DNA of 64,000 nucleotides, from assembly GCA_947311845.1 (NCBI GenBank), contig CAMZMU010000071.1:22047236-22111235 (forward strand), read 5' to 3'. The notes under the pieces were generated by a model. It saw only the letters and a list, made by a program, of their open reading frames with translations. It searched no databases and was not told the DNA's origin. This document shows positions 35,001 through 47,869 of this stretch, piece after piece; position 1 is the first letter of the stretch, and each line of letters begins with the position of its first letter. This DNA is from Poa pratensis. Lineage: Eukaryota; Streptophyta; Magnoliopsida; Poales; Poaceae. A program made the position numbers and the translations under genes.

Positions 35001-38000
35001 CCAGGAACCCATCTTTAACAGCACAGTCAAGGCTGGAGCAGCAGCTGAACCAAATTCAAGAGCAGAGGCCAATACAGGGAGCAACTATTCACAAAGTAGA
35101 CAGAAATAAACATAAACAAGGAACTCCAGTTTGTTGCACTATAAAAAAGCAAAGTCCAAAGCAACAGAATCGTCACCTCATGGGTTCAGTTTCACGTACC
35201 TTTTTTATAACTATCTCACGGGGAAGCTGTTCTGCTATATTTGGGAGCTTCCGGAAAAAGCTGTCTTTCTCAACGCTGTCCTTTAAATTAAGAACTTCCA
35301 TGAACTGGATGGTCTCTACCAACTTGTTCTGGAAGAACTCTGAAATTAAAAGTCAAAATCGTTAATCAAGCAAAATAGTGCAAATAATCTGGAAGGGGGC
35401 TAAGAATTACAGCATTATTAAAACTAAGACTGAAAAAGATGGGCATTAATAAAAGAAATGTCACAAAATAAAAATGACAAGGAAAAACTATTGAACTTAC
35501 CACTGTTGTCAATAAGTTTTGAAGGATTCATTCTACGAGAAGCTGTAGAACTCAAGAGCTTCTGGTAATCTGGAAGCAGAGACTGCAACAAAAGGAGTGG
35601 AAATCATTTACTTTAAGAGTCACAGAAACCATGTCACGATAATGTACTATGGTAGAGACAGTGGAGAATGATGGATTTATGGGACAGCTCCAGAACCAAA
35701 AAAAAACTGAACGCAATCATGGAAGCTGACCTTTGGGATTGAAGCAATGTTGCGAAGGTCCTCTGTCCTGGTCAACTTTCCACCAGAAAAGAGCTCATAA
35801 ATCAAGCACCCTGCAATGAGTAACATGTGGTATTTTTTAGCGGAAAACAACTAGAGTCGTATGCTCTCACTATTTATTATTCAGGATCTAATAACCGATG
35901 TTGAAGAAAAAAGAGGGATGGTGCACCAAACAAAAGCATCACCAAGGACAAACAAAGAAGATTTAATATCATCTGAATTAATAAGTTTAGACTTAACATG
36001 TTTTTTCCTTTGGTGACTCTCTCACCCTTGACTTTGTCTAGAATGCAAAATGAGCAGTATCACCATGGAAGATTTAAGTAATATGCGTACACTCACACAG
36101 AGAGATTTCCATCATGAAATAATTGAACAACTTTCACAGGTTATGTAAAGAACACCGCTGTAAATAGCTTGTAAGGAACTGTTTGAAATAAGTTTTCCCC
36201 ATTTCAAACCAGGAAAAATAAATAGGATAACCCATACGACAATCCAATCAGGAGAAGGATTAGAATGCAGTGAGTTAGTTCAGCTCACCCAATCCCCAGG
36301 AATCAATTGCCCATGGAGGTGATTTTCTAATTGAAGCCCAATCTGACTTTGTCAGCTCCATTGGCTTGTACTGATTTCCAACTAACCATTCAAATTGCTG
36401 CGAAGGAACAATAAATATAAGATTTCGAAATAGAATCAAACATGCATAGAATGTCATCACAGAAATGGAATATATTTCCTTAACTTCGAGCTAGACATAA
36501 AAGTGTGGTTTGAACATTCACCAAAGATCAGAAAGGAACTTTATGTAGTGCCATATCTGTCTAACATAAATAAATGTGTGGACTGAGAACCATTACCAAC
36601 ATGGGGCTACCAGCAGCTTCGTTATTGGCATCAAATTCTGAGAGAACATCAAAAGCATGAAGCTTCCAGTCCAGAGTTTGAGTAACAACTACACTGGTCA
36701 AGCATACATTCCCATGAACCTGGAATTGATGAAAGGACAGCAATCAGCTCATTTATGACTTAGTACTGGCAGTAATTCTTATTTTTAACAATGCGATTAT
36801 GAACACATAAATCAATATGTATCATTGTTCAAAAAGTAATGTCTACTACATGTACATTCTATCAATCTTCTAAGTATCTATCAACAACTGATGTCAACTA
36901 GCATGGTTGTCTTGGCATCAGTTCATAGACATAAATGTATCACTACAGTAAAGCAAAGAAAACATGGTTGTCTGATCCCTAAATACCTCTCATAAGTATA
37001 GTGTCAAGTAAGGGAGTAAGGTAAAGCAGAAACCAAATGATCAATGAGGTAACATAGTATGAAAGCCAACGACTACGGCTGAATACTTGGGGATCATCTG
37101 CATCGACAAGGATATTGGAATGTAAAGCTTGCAGAAGATCTTGGTGGTCAGTTGACTAACCCACATGATCAAATGCCAATGCTAACTTATATTAACACAT
37201 ATTAACCTTTTAAAAGATAAACAAATTAAGGATCTCACAGAAAATCAGGACAAAGGTTTGTATGGTAAAGTGGCAGACATGTAAATAAGTACTGTAGAAA
37301 AAGCTCTGTCGAAAGCCATAGAACCCAAAAACAAAGAAGTTCTCAAAATGGCTTGGGCTGCAAGTATGATGCAACAAATCCATCAGGAATTCAGGATACA
37401 TATGGAATTTGCTCAAGTGTCTGGAACAAAACAGAACAATACAAGAGCAAGCAGAATTTCAGCAACCATTTAAAATAATCAAATCTACAAGTGAATGTCA
37501 GATAGCAACAAAAAAGGAAATAATGATTTGCATAAAAAAATGACTATAAGGTTACATTCTTTTAAGGCAGGAACTTACGAGCTTGCAATCGTTGTTGAGA
37601 AAGCTCACAGCTTTTGATATCTGATGAAGACCCCAAGCAAAATACTCATCTCTGGAACACAATATACTAGCCATAATGAGAACAAAGTTCACGGACAAAA
37701 ATAAAATATGAAACAGAAAAAGGTAGCCAACTGCCAAAATTGTGATCTGAAGAAACGGGTAGCAACATGGCACAGTAAACCAACATAGTGATAACTGACT
37801 TAATTTTACCATGGTTTGCCTACCAGCAGATCCCAAGCTTGGTTATTAAATATGTTTACAAAGGAATGTTATTAAAGAGCCTCAGTGTTATGGAATCACA
37901 GCAAAGCTTGGCATGGAAATAAACACTATATTTGGTAGTACGAGTTGAGCAGCTATAATCTTAGTTAGCATAAATCATATCTCTCAGACATTAGGGTATA

Positions 38001-39427
38001 CAGCACAGATATGACATGCTTTGTTAAACATAGGAAGACAACTGAAGCTCATGGTACCTCTGTGTACCTCCCAGGTTCAGTTCCTTGATTTTTTCCGCAA
38101 GTGGTGTAACAGGCTCTGTCACTATATATATTGTGTGTTTTACAGAAGGTCCATCAGGAACTTCGGCTTCAGTACTGTGAAGAAAGGATAATATATTTGG
38201 ATGGCGCACCTGCAATAAGAACAATACTGACTGACTTAGCAGATGTTTTTAATGAGAGAAAAAGTTTGGTCCAACCAACAAGAAATCCTCCAATGCAATA
38301 CAAATGGTAATTAAGTGCCTAAAAAATGGTACTTAGTAGGAAGATCATGGAAGAAAGTCATAAAAAATAATACAAAACAATGAACACTGACCAAAGCATA
38401 TTAAATCATCATGTACAATTGTGAGATATAGCACCAGTGCTATTAATCTGCTTTCTAGGTTGTTTTTCCGATTCAAATTTAGTGTTTTTCAAGATTTTAT
38501 TGTTTGTCACCACTCGCTTCGATCTAATTTGGTGACGTTATAGCATTACTAGTCACCTAGAATCTCTCAGATCAAAATGAGTAACTTACTGTCCGTAATC
38601 TCTTAACACCATTCCGACCAGCAACGAAGTGCCTGTCCTGAGGGTTGCTCCCGGACAGTGAGAAAATAGAAACAGGCGATCCATCATCCTGGAGAAGAAA
38701 AGGGAACGATTACGTTGGCAATGGCATACATATGTGGCAACCAGTAGTTATTTCCTGAAAATAACCAGGGTAAAGTACGCAAGATACACAAATTATCACT
38801 ACTGGTAACAGCAGGGTAATAAACCCGTTAGTGATAGAGATCAAAATCACAATGAAAACATCCTGGGTGTGGTAACATCATGCACAAACGTTCTACACTT
38901 CAACATACTGGACATACTGAAGGGTCTAGATAAATAATGCAATGCAGTTGAAGTTCAACCATCCGTCCGCTTACCCAGATTATCAACTAAGTACTGGATC
39001 CACCAATTATACTTCCTAAGGGCACTGAATCCACCAATTCTACTTCCTACAGCTTAACCAAGCTAGCACCAGCCTAACACAACCTCCGCACCCGAGACTG
39101 CTACAGAGCAACCAGCAACGCCCTTAAAGCACCGAAAGCCCAAGCTAGAATCTCCATTAGAAAAGCGCATGCAATTAGCTCCAACTCCTAAACACTAGTT
39201 CAGCCCGACATCAAAAAGCTCGCATGCCCTACGGGGATCCAACCGACCCGCCCACGACCGGGAGCCGGGAGAGGAGAAGGGAAGCGAGCGAGCATGAGTA
39301 CCTTGGAGACGCCGCGGTGGTGCGCCCAGGAGCCCCAGGCGGAGGCGTGGGGCTCACCAATGGTGTAGGGGAAGTCCTTGAGGCCCGATCCGGATCCCGC
39401 GACCACATCCTTGAGAAACTTGAACAT
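29018..39427 (-). CDS. SCY1-like pseudokinase (SCYL1/CTEXP type), 21 coding exons
   Basis: Model, minus strand: 39427-39302, 38688-38590, 38209-38058, 37651-37579, 36719-36597, 36397-36289, 35810-35731, 35582-35501, 35339-35200, 35084-34974, 34867-34751, 34669-34580, 34436-34383, 34282-34208, 32757-32682, 32584-32485, 32211-32142, 31423-31350, 30026-29917, 29709-29482, 29379-29018. All junctions are GT-AG and the sum (2451 nt) encodes 816 residues. It starts MFKFLKDVVAGSGSGLKD. The kinase-like fold spans about 25-300 but HGN replaces HRD and AFD replaces DFG, so it is catalytically dead. HEAT-type repeats follow at about 320-565, then an acidic tail with two DDLWG(S/A)IAAPPP repeats. Family knowledge: Cex1p/SCYL1 proteins act in nuclear tRNA export and Golgi-ER traffic; the Arabidopsis counterpart is CTEXP. 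For exon 20 the acceptor at GCCCAG/TAG keeps the frame; the upstream GCCGCAG would add a stop. Introns contain a MITE and a hAT element. Confidence 0.92.
31746..31906. mobile_element. Stowaway-type MITE (161 bp) in a SCY1-like intron
   Basis: Terminal inverted repeats CTCCCTCCGTTCC and GGAACGGAGGGAG are bounded by TA on both sides (31744-31745 and 31907-31908). Size, termini and TA duplication are diagnostic of Stowaway (Tc1/mariner) MITEs. It lies in the intron 31424-32141. Confidence 0.95.
32866..33889. mobile_element. Non-autonomous hAT element (1024 bp) in a SCY1-like intron
   Basis: The termini CAAGGTTCAAAAAAGCGGT (left) and its complement (right, GCTTTTTTGAACCTTG) form an inverted repeat. 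They are flanked by the 8-bp duplication CAATCAAT at 32858-32865 and 33890-33897, the hAT signature. Both subterminal regions are crowded with AAGCG/CGCTT motifs, likely transposase-binding sites. The centre (about 33060-33700) is GC-rich and gene-like on the plus strand, with a donor-like CCTCAG/GTAATTCC near 33430, but no recognisable protein. No transposase is present. Confidence 0.92.
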
Positions 39428-39720
39428 TTTATTCTACTCCCTCGACCCTCGATTCTCCGCCTGGTGTTTGTTTGGTCTTCCCCGATCGCCTCCCCCGGCG
39501 GTGGGTGTTTGTGCAGGAGGTGGAGGAGGAGGCGTCGAGGTAGATCCGGGGAGGACGATGAGGGAGGCCGCGAGGTAGAGGGGAAACCGGCACGACGGGG
39601 ACCTACCTGGAAGAGGAAGAAGATGGGTGCACTTTTTGCATATAACCCCTTGCGTCTGAGGATCTCGATTCTCGAACGGGGTTACTGGACAGGCAGGCTG
39701 ACAGCTCATGCTTACGAAGA
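39428..39720 (-). promoter_or_regulatory. 5' UTR and promoter region of the SCY1-like gene
   Basis: The GC-rich stretch directly upstream of the ATG (39427) should contain the 5' UTR and core promoter. No TATA box at a convincing distance was found, which is common for housekeeping genes. Confidence 0.4.
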
Positions 39721-39750
39721 TGTGATTAGTATACTTTGCCACGTCAAATT

Positions 39751-39794
39751 GCGTGATTCCCACTTTTTTTTTTGAGGGCGCGTGATTCCCACTT
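39751..39794. repeat. 15-bp direct repeat flanking a 14-nt T-rich insert
   Basis: GCGTGATTCCCACTT at 39751-39765 and 39780-39794 flanks TTTTTTTTGAGGGC. On the minus strand the insert reads GCCCTCAAAAAAAA, like the very 3' end of a retroposon with its target duplication. Confidence 0.85.
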
Positions 39795-39839
39795 GCCAAT
39801 GGCGAATAGAGAGAGTCCCGTCACGGCAAACCGGCTTTT

Positions 39840-40735
39840 AGATCCTTTTTTATTCCATGAAATTGCATACAAAAATTAGGAGGATTCGATTTCTTTGAAA
39901 TATAGCTTGTTTGTTTGTAGGATTTTAGATCATAGAAATTTTCTATGGTATACTTTGCATGCAATTTCATCAAAAAATTATACTTACATTTAATTTCACG
40001 AAAAAATCCCTTAAATTCTGTGACAACTATGGAATGCACACGATTATTTACAGAACATCATACGTTTTCTCTGCAACGCAAGAAAATGACATGTATTCAC
40101 ATTCATTTGTTTTAAAAAAGTAGGTCAACATGAATGGGCATAGGCTTGCCGGCTATATTTTTCATTTTTACGATTTTTTTTTGTTTGCTTCAAACATGGC
40201 TACTGGGTCACAGGCCCAAGACTTGCGAGGTATACCACAGATCGCCTACACGCGGCCGGCCCGCATGGGCTAGCCAGTAAGGACATGTACAAATCAAGTC
40301 ATGACATCGTTTGATCATTTCGTACGTTTGCCTATTCCTCCTCCTTTGAAAATTCCACAAACCAAAAAGGCCCTTAAATTGGTGAGACTAGAGAGAGTGT
40401 AGTCAGATACATTAACAACTATAATAGTAAAAGTGAATTGAAAATATCCCTCTAGGCAATTACTACATAGATGGAGTAGTAATAAGCATAGTTTTTACCA
40501 ACAATTACAAGTTTAATTAAATATTTTCCAGCCATGTATATGCATATCTAAAAATGTTATGAGATATTCTACATGTGTCATCTGATCTTCTCGGATCAAT
40601 CATGCGTGGATGCCACATTTGCACGAACTCGGGGCACCCACACGAATCTACCTCCTTGACACATGTTTTACAAATGAATAAATGGCCGTAGATAAGTCCA
40701 CTAGTCTAACATAAAAAATCACTAAATTGCATGTG
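39840..40735. other. Intergenic, AT-rich, possible MITE remnant
   Basis: 39840-40030 has inverted AT-rich words (GAAATTGCATA, CATGCAATTTCATC, AGGATTTTAGATC) that suggest a degraded fold-back MITE, but no termini could be fixed. The rest shows nothing. Confidence 0.3.
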
Positions 40736-42696
40736 TGAAAGGATAAGGATGTCGCCTAGAAGGGGGTGAATAGGCGATTAAAACTTTTTCGGTTTAGGCT
40801 TGATAAATGCGGAATAAAACTAGTGTTTAACTTATCAAGCACATAACCTAAATATACTAGGCTCAACTATGTGCACCAACAACTTATGCTAAGCAAGACA
40901 AGTAACAAGGTGATAGCAAGGTATACGACTTGAAGCACGAAGGCTATCACAATGTAAAGTGCATAAGTAAAGAGCTCGGGTATATGAATAACAGAGGCAC
41001 GCGGAGACGATGATGTATTCTCGAGTTCCTCCTTTTTAGGGGAGTACGTCTCGTTGGAGAGGTGTGAGCCACCACAACAGGTTGGTCTCAACGCCACAAT
41101 AGGCTTCACCTTCTTCTCCGATGAACCGCACCACAAAGGATTGGTTCACCTTCCACTATCGATAACCTTCAAGGCGGAAACCGGAGCCTTTACAACAAGC
41201 TTGGGGCACACATCCACAACTTAATTGGAGACTCCCAAATGACCACAAAAGGTCTCAATCACCACAATGGCGTCTAGGGTCCAATGACCCAAGAGTAACA
41301 AGCTCACAAATTTTCAACTTCCACGAATCCTCGTGGAGAGCACAAACCGATGTACAATGCAATGGCAAGAGCACAAGTGCTCAAATCCTTCACTCTCAAA
41401 TCCCACCAAAAGCAACTAATGCTTATGGGTGAGAAGAGAGAAGAACAAAGAAGAACTCAACAAATGGAACTCCAAGATCTAGATCCAAAGGGTTCCCCTC
41501 ACTTAGAGGATAGATGGATTGGTGGAAATATAGATCTAGATCTCCTCTCACTTTTCCCTCAAAGATATGCAAGAATCATGGAGGGATTGAGAGATGGGCA
41601 AGCTTTCCAAGGTCAACAATGGTGGAGAGAGGGGAAAAGTGCTGGAAAAAGCTTATCTCTTTGGGGAAGAAGGAGGGCTTTTATAGGTCCCCACGAAATA
41701 GAGCCGTTGCAGGAAAAACAGGGGACCGGATATTCCGGTTCAAGTTTGGGTCGGAATTTCCGGCCCAAACCAGAGAGCCGCGCAACTGTTGAAACCTTCT
41801 GATGGTCGTCGGATATTTCCAGAAGGACCGGAATATCCGGACTCCGATTTCGATGATCTTGGGCTCTTCAAGATCCTGCAGAGAAACATCATAGTCCATC
41901 ATATGAGGAGGAAGCCACAAGGAAGAGTTTGACCTCTCTTAGGAAAGACAAATCGGTAAAACCTCCAACATAAAAACGCAACAAGATATGCATATGAAAT
42001 CCGTTTTTGATGAACTAGAGCTTGGTATGGAGATGAACACAAGCTCTAAATTCTCACGTGATAAAAGCCAAATAAGAACCAAGAAAGATGATACGCCAAG
42101 TATGCAAAGGTTTGAGCTCTCCACGAAGATGCGATCAAGTTACTCACTTGAGAGCCCCTCTTGATAGTACGCCGTCTATCCAATAACCCGGTCTCCCACT
42201 AACACCATGAGACCGGTAAAATAGAAACCCTATCAAGATCATACCTTTGCCTTGTGCATTCCACTTGAGTTAGATGATGACGATCTTGACTCCCTCAAGT
42301 TGGAACACCTTCCTTGATTGTGCTTGCTAGCACATGCTTGATGAAGACTTCTCCAAACACTCCCCCATACTCATTATGGGAGAGCCTTGCTAAGCTCCGT
42401 CTTCATGTATCCATTGCAAGCTTCAATCAAATGATATCTTCCGAGATGGATCATATTGAACTTGCACTTCATAATCTTCTAAATGTGTTGATCAATCTTG
42501 ACTTCATTATTTGCACATTGACTTGATCAACCTTGCATCTTTCATTCTCTCTTCACAAAGATGATGTCTTGGTCATCACATGAACTCAATCTTTTCCCAT
42601 GGACAAGATCTATATAAGGATAACTCAATGCAAACATTAGTCATAAGGATTGTCATTAATTACCAAAACCACACATGGGAGCAACATGCACTTTCA
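40736..42696. mobile_element. Probable solo LTR (1961 bp) with ATGTG target duplication
   Basis: The segment begins TGAAAGGATAAGGATGTCGC and ends GCAACATGCACTTTCA. It starts TG, ends CA and has short inverted termini TGAAAG/CTTTCA. The 5-bp repeat ATGTG is present at 40731-40735 and 42697-42701. No gag-pol is found inside and no second copy lies in the window, so a solo LTR from intra-element recombination is the simplest reading. Orientation is unclear. A 150-codon frame at 41350-41802 has no recognisable content. Confidence 0.75.
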
Positions 42697-42701
42697 ATGT
42701 G

Positions 42702-44084
42702 AGTTGAGCAACATGTGAGTAGTGTTTAAATTATGGTTCGAGATATCTAGATACCCACGCGAGTATTGTGTATAAGCTTTCAACGGTCGCATTTCAGCAA
42801 TGTCACCAAGAGATAATTATTTTTCTCCCTTGAGCGCCTCTTATAGGACAAGTGATGCTTTCTAGTGGCCATGCACACTTTATATCCGCACAGTGGGTTT
42901 GGGGTGAAGGAGTAACCGTAAATCCACCACGAGTGTCCGCCACATGTGTCCATGCTTTCACGAAGTGGTACAATGATGAGATGGGATTAAAAGTGTGTAA
43001 TTTTATCTTATGTACCATTCACTTATTTATGTACTATAAATAGGATCAAGAGCATACACATCATACACCCACACAAACATTAAAATGGTTTAAATAGCCA
43101 TACGTGATATACCCTCATGCCGCCATAAAAAAATACTCCATACAATTTACTACAAGTATCACACCATTTAGCCTTCTTGAGGTATTTCACGAGGGATAAA
43201 TGATCCGATGATAGTCCATGTAAATACCTAGTGTTAGCTTGGTGGCGTCCAGTTTATTTTAGAACAAACTTTAAGGGGTTAAATGGAAATTCGCAATACA
43301 CATTCTTTGCCAAACCACTCATGACAAGATGTTTTTGCAACTTTTGTTTAAGAGGATGGTTTGTTGTTGCCACTTATGAAATCTGACTTCTTTCTTATAT
43401 AACAATTGTCGTATTTTTCCCGATTTTTATGTCTTGTTAAGTCACATGAGAAGAAATGTGATTTTAATGTATGTACAATTTTAGCAAACAAAGCGGTATA
43501 TTTCGCAACTTGCTTTTGGAGACACCTATTGTAGAGCGACTTTATATCCTAACCAATCTCTAGACAAACCGGCTTGGTGAAGGACCAAAGAGTTTGGAGC
43601 AACAACCAATTCAGCAACAAGAGAAAGACAAACAGCTGGAGTTAGGGGAAACTGAAGTATCACAACCGATTTGACCTGTGCCCGCAATACATTCGCTTGA
43701 ATCCGAAGCAATTTGCAAGGAAAATAAAGATGAAGAGAGTGCATCACTTCCACTAGAGTTCTATCACGGCGGGAATGTTTTCTGTGGACGTAATTCTGTT
43801 GGTAAGATCATCTTGCGAAAAAGTTAATTTGACGCAGCAGTGCGTGCTTGTGGATTTCAGATGGAAGTTCAGTTATTTTCATCCCCATTTGATAACTGTT
43901 CATATCCTCTGTTTCTTGCGGATAATAATTAGCGAAACTTGTATCTACTCTGTGGGCATAGAAATTAATTAATTTTAGCCATGCTGGAGGGCACAGATGA
44001 TACTCCGTAATTAAGTTTCTTACAAGACGAGCGACACATACATGAAAGTACTGTAACAGTTAACTCAAAAGTCGCAACTCAGAG
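42702..44084. other. Intergenic, nothing recognised
   Basis: AT-rich sequence with only short chance frames. The last 100-200 bp should be the C4H 3' UTR and terminator region. Confidence 0.4.
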
Positions 44085-47000
44085 TCAGAACACCCTGGGC
44101 TTGGCGACGATGTTGGAATGCTTCAAGATGTGTAGGCTGAACTGCCCGCCCTTCTCGGTGGTGTCGAGCTTGTCCACCCCCGGCGGCGTCATGAGCTCGA
44201 AGTTCTGCACGAGGCGCCCGATGGTGATGCCGAGGATGGGCAGCGCGAGGATGATGCCGGGGCAGCTCCTGCGCCCCACGCCGAAGGGCAGGTACCTGAA
44301 GTCGTTGCCGTTGGCCTCGACGTGCCTCTCCTCCTCCAGGAAGCGCTCCGGCCGGAACTCGTCGGGCTTCCTCCACTGCTCCGGGTTGTTGGCGAGGAAC
44401 CAGGCGTTGACGAGGATCTTGCTCTCGGCGGGGATGTTGTAGCCGGCGAGCTTGGCGTCGTGGAGGTTCATGTGCGGCACCAGCAGCGGGATGGCCATCC
44501 GCAACCGGAGCGTCTCCTTGATCACCGCCTGGAGGTAGGGGAGCTTGTGCGTGTCCGGCTCCGTGATCTGGTTCCCGACGCCCAGCACGCTGTCCATCTC
44601 GTCGCGGAGCTTCTGCTGGATCTCCGGGTGGTTCACCAGCTCCGCGATCCCCCACTCGATCGACCACAGCGTCGTCTCGATCGCTGCACAGGCAACACGA
44701 ACGTTAGGAAAATGGAACACCATCGATCGTTCAGACCGTCACTGATCAACAACAATTAGAATTCAACAGAACCAGATTGTAAATATAGTAGGGCTCTTTT
44801 GGTTTGTATATGATTGGAATTCTATGTAAATTTTCCTCCGTTTGATTCATACGATTATATTACATACAAAATAATCCCATAATAATCTTGTAGTGTAAAT
44901 TTCATAGTACAATAACATTAGTTTAGACCTCATGAAAAATTCCTCACCACATCAAAGAGAATATCTCTTCTCATAGGATTCAAAATAGATATGACATCCC
45001 AATCATAAAGCTTTCCTATTCTTACGCATTTCGACCCTATGAATTAAAGGAGGCTTTTTATTTCCAGGCTGCTGGTACTCCCGACACTTCTAAGTTTAGA
45101 ACCACATCGTATATTGGAAGATATTTTGTCCAAAAAAAAGGACTTACTAGAATATGTATCAATCATGTAAAAAAATCTATATTATCTATAATCATGAAAG
45201 GCAAATATAATTATGAAAGTAATGGAATTCATACACTAACTAAGTGTCTAAGTCAACTAAACTCTAAAACGATGGAAAGACTAGGCGATATACTTCAACA
45301 TTCGACAACAAGTATAATCTCCTATGAATCCTAGTCATGGTATCGATGAAGGCCGCAACAATTTTTTTAATAGCGGTTAGCCTTGTCTTAACCTTGAATC
45401 TTGGTTGTGACACCATGTTAAATTCATGCACTATCCAAGTCAAACAAAAGTCCAAATTGATGGACAAAGCTATAGGCAATATATTTGAACAAACAATACC
45501 TATGTACAATTAGTATACGAATTTGGAAGACTAACATTGCCGGAGATTTTTTTGTGTGGTATCACAACCTAGAAATCAAGTTTGGTTATGAAATTCCATG
45601 GCATGACATATGAGTGCAGTGAATTAAGTTCATAATTTTCCTTTATATATACGAAAAAAATACTGTACTGGTGCACTATAAGTACTGTACTGGATAGCTG
45701 GATGGGGCCAAATCTGGCGGCGCCGATCAATTCGTCATGGGACTTGCTCACTTGCATAAAGGTGGGGATCATGGAGTTCAACCAAAGTGAAGGTGTCCAA
45801 TCAATGCTCGTCCGCTTGACAACATGGATTACCTACCAGTTTCCGAAGAGAACATGGATTCCACTGCCGATGAAGCTACTGTTACTATTTAGGTTGGCAT
45901 GAGTTTCGGGAGAAAAATAGTTGGTGTAATAGTTGGGAACACCGAAATCATGGTAGGTGCGTCACTGATCAGTACTAGCTGTGCAGAGCCAGTGATAGTC
46001 ACTGCAGACAGAAACTCGGCACCTCAACAAGCTTCAAGACTTGCACTACTAGTCTGCTATACTTCAAGGCCAGATGCGACGCGATGAGAGTGTCGTTATG
46101 TTACAAACGAGAATGTGAACGCAATCTATGCAAGAAACAAAAAAAAAAAGAGTAGAGGCTGGACATACCGGCGACGTTGATGTTCTCGATGATGTAGAGT
46201 ACGTTGTCCTCGTTGATCTCCCCCTTCTGCTGCGCTTCCAGGATGTGATCAATGGCGCACTTGAGCCCGTTGTTGTCCATGGCCTTGGTGCTCACCAGCT
46301 TCCTGCACACACATACACGCACACCATGTGAGCACATCATGCATGCCATCCCCATGATTTTTCATCGACTCGAGCACCAGTACTTTCTAAGCAAAAGGAG
46401 TCCAACAAGACGGTCCTAGAAGACTCTTCCTAACTCTGGGGTGGCATCTCACTTTCAGGCAATGTCTCAACTAATAAATGGAAGATCGAAGACGGAGGAA
46501 GAAATCGAGATTACGAAAGAACTTACTTCCTCTCGTCCAGGAAGTAATCCTTGAAGAGCTTGAGTCGGGTCTCCTTGACCTCCTCGCAGAGCCTGAGGTA
46601 GCCGCGGAGGAATGGGCGGAGGATGGGGATGAAGTCTCCGTAGTTGTACTCGAAGCTCTGCGCGAGGCGGCTGCGTTCGCCGTTGAGCGCCCTGAGGCGG
46701 AGGAACAGCGGGTCGTCCATGCTCTCGAACCGGCGGTCGAACATGATGCGGTACATGTTGTTGTACATCATGAGCTGCAGGTGTCGGCGGAGCACGACGC
46801 CGTCGGTGGCGGCCTTGGGGTCGGCGCGGACGTTGTCCACCACGAAGGCGGCCTCGGCCTCCCACCCGGGCCGGTACTGCTGCACCACCTTGTTGGTGAA
46901 GAAGGGCACCGTCATGATGCGCCGCATCTTGCGCCAGTGGTCGCCGTACACGGTGAACACCATGTCCTGCCCCTTACCAGTGAAGATGTCGAACACCACG

Positions 47001-47311
47001 TTGCGGGTGCGGGACCCGAACTCGACGCCCTGCGTGTGGAGCACCTCGCGCGCCAGCGGCGGGGAGGAGACCACCACCAGGTTGCGCTGGCCCATGCGGA
47101 GGAGGAAGACCTCGCCGAACTTGCGGGCCATCGCCGCCAGGTTGCGGTGGTTCAGGTCGTCGCCGACCTGCAGCCAGTTGCCGAAGATGGGCACGGGGAT
47201 GGGGCCCGGCGGCAGCCTCAGCTTGCGGCCGCGGATCTTGGACACCACGATCGCGACCACGACGGACGCGAGGAGCCCGACGAGGAGCTTCTCCACGAAG
47301 ACGAAGTCCAT
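44085..47311 (-). CDS. C4H: Cinnamate 4-hydroxylase (CYP73A cytochrome P450)
   Basis: The enzyme hydroxylates trans-cinnamate to p-coumarate, the second step of the phenylpropanoid pathway (lignin, flavonoids). It is anchored in the ER membrane and fed by P450 reductase. Three exons on the minus strand: 47311-46527, 46302-46169 and 44683-44085, all GT-AG, sum 1518 nt, 505 residues, the usual C4H length. It begins [10 protein letters not shown], followed by a hydrophobic anchor (about 8-22) and the proline hinge LPPGPIPVP. The I-helix AAIETT (about 305-310) spans the exon 2/3 junction. ExxR is in KETLRLR and the heme-binding loop is [10 protein letters not shown], with Cys near 447. The start was chosen over an in-frame ATG at 47350, which would add 13 residues ahead of the anchor. 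Introns are 224 bp and 1485 bp; the larger may hold a MITE. It looks fully functional. Confidence 0.97.
44791..45057. mobile_element. Possible MITE in C4H intron 2
   Basis: The left end GGGCTCTTTTGGTTTG and the right end TGAATTAAAGGAGGC are imperfect inverted complements. The AT-rich interior has inverted words (GGAATTCTATG, CCTATGAATT), the look of a common grass fold-back MITE. The target duplication was not resolved. Confidence 0.4.
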
Positions 47312-47434
47312 GGCGACGGCCGGTGAAGAGTGCACGCGCCTCTCCACCACTCTCCGTGCGTTTTCGCGCGCTCGGGAACGGGCTGTTGGTTGGTTGGTTT
47401 GTCCCTGGAGAGATGCCCGTGCCGTGCTGTACGC

Positions 47435-47441
47435 TTAAATA
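47435..47441 (-). promoter_or_regulatory. TATA-like box of the C4H gene
   Basis: On the minus strand CTATTTAAGC lies about 125 bp upstream of the ATG and predicts transcription start near 47405. An ACCAACCAACC stretch (47388-47400, minus sense) near that start and CCTACCCACC (about 47500-47509) upstream resemble the AC elements bound by MYB regulators in phenylpropanoid promoters. Confidence 0.55.
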
Positions 47442-47869
47442 GCGGGCGTGCGTGGCAGAATGGGCGCTTCCTGGCTGCCGTGAGAATTGACGGTGGTGTG
47501 GTGGGTAGGAAAGGAGACGGAGTTAAGTTTGGTGAGGAGGCCTTGGGGAGCAGTCTCTTCTCTCTTGGTCGTGATTACTATCACTTTTGTTTTCGTCTCT
47601 ACCTTTCGCTTTGTATCGGCGAGACAAGCATACACGACGATACGTGTAGCATATGTTTAGGGCAGCGCGGAACCTCCGGAGGATCGGGGCTTCGCATGCA
47701 CGTGTCCCGGTCAACCACTCCATGTGCATCTGCCCTCCCTCCGGCAGAAAAAATCCCCCCATCCCCAACAACCGGCAGACACAACGGGACACGCTCATAG
47801 CTCACAACTCCGGTGACAGGCTGGCAGCGCCTCTCGCCGGCGGTGGCCGGCGGCTAGTAACACTAGCCG

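Noticed and set aside
41350..41802. 150-codon frame within the solo LTR
   Set aside because: No domain, within a repeat with LTR ends.
46478..47438. Plus-strand frames of 264-282 codons opposite C4H exon 1
   Set aside because: Antisense shadows of a strongly conserved P450 exon.
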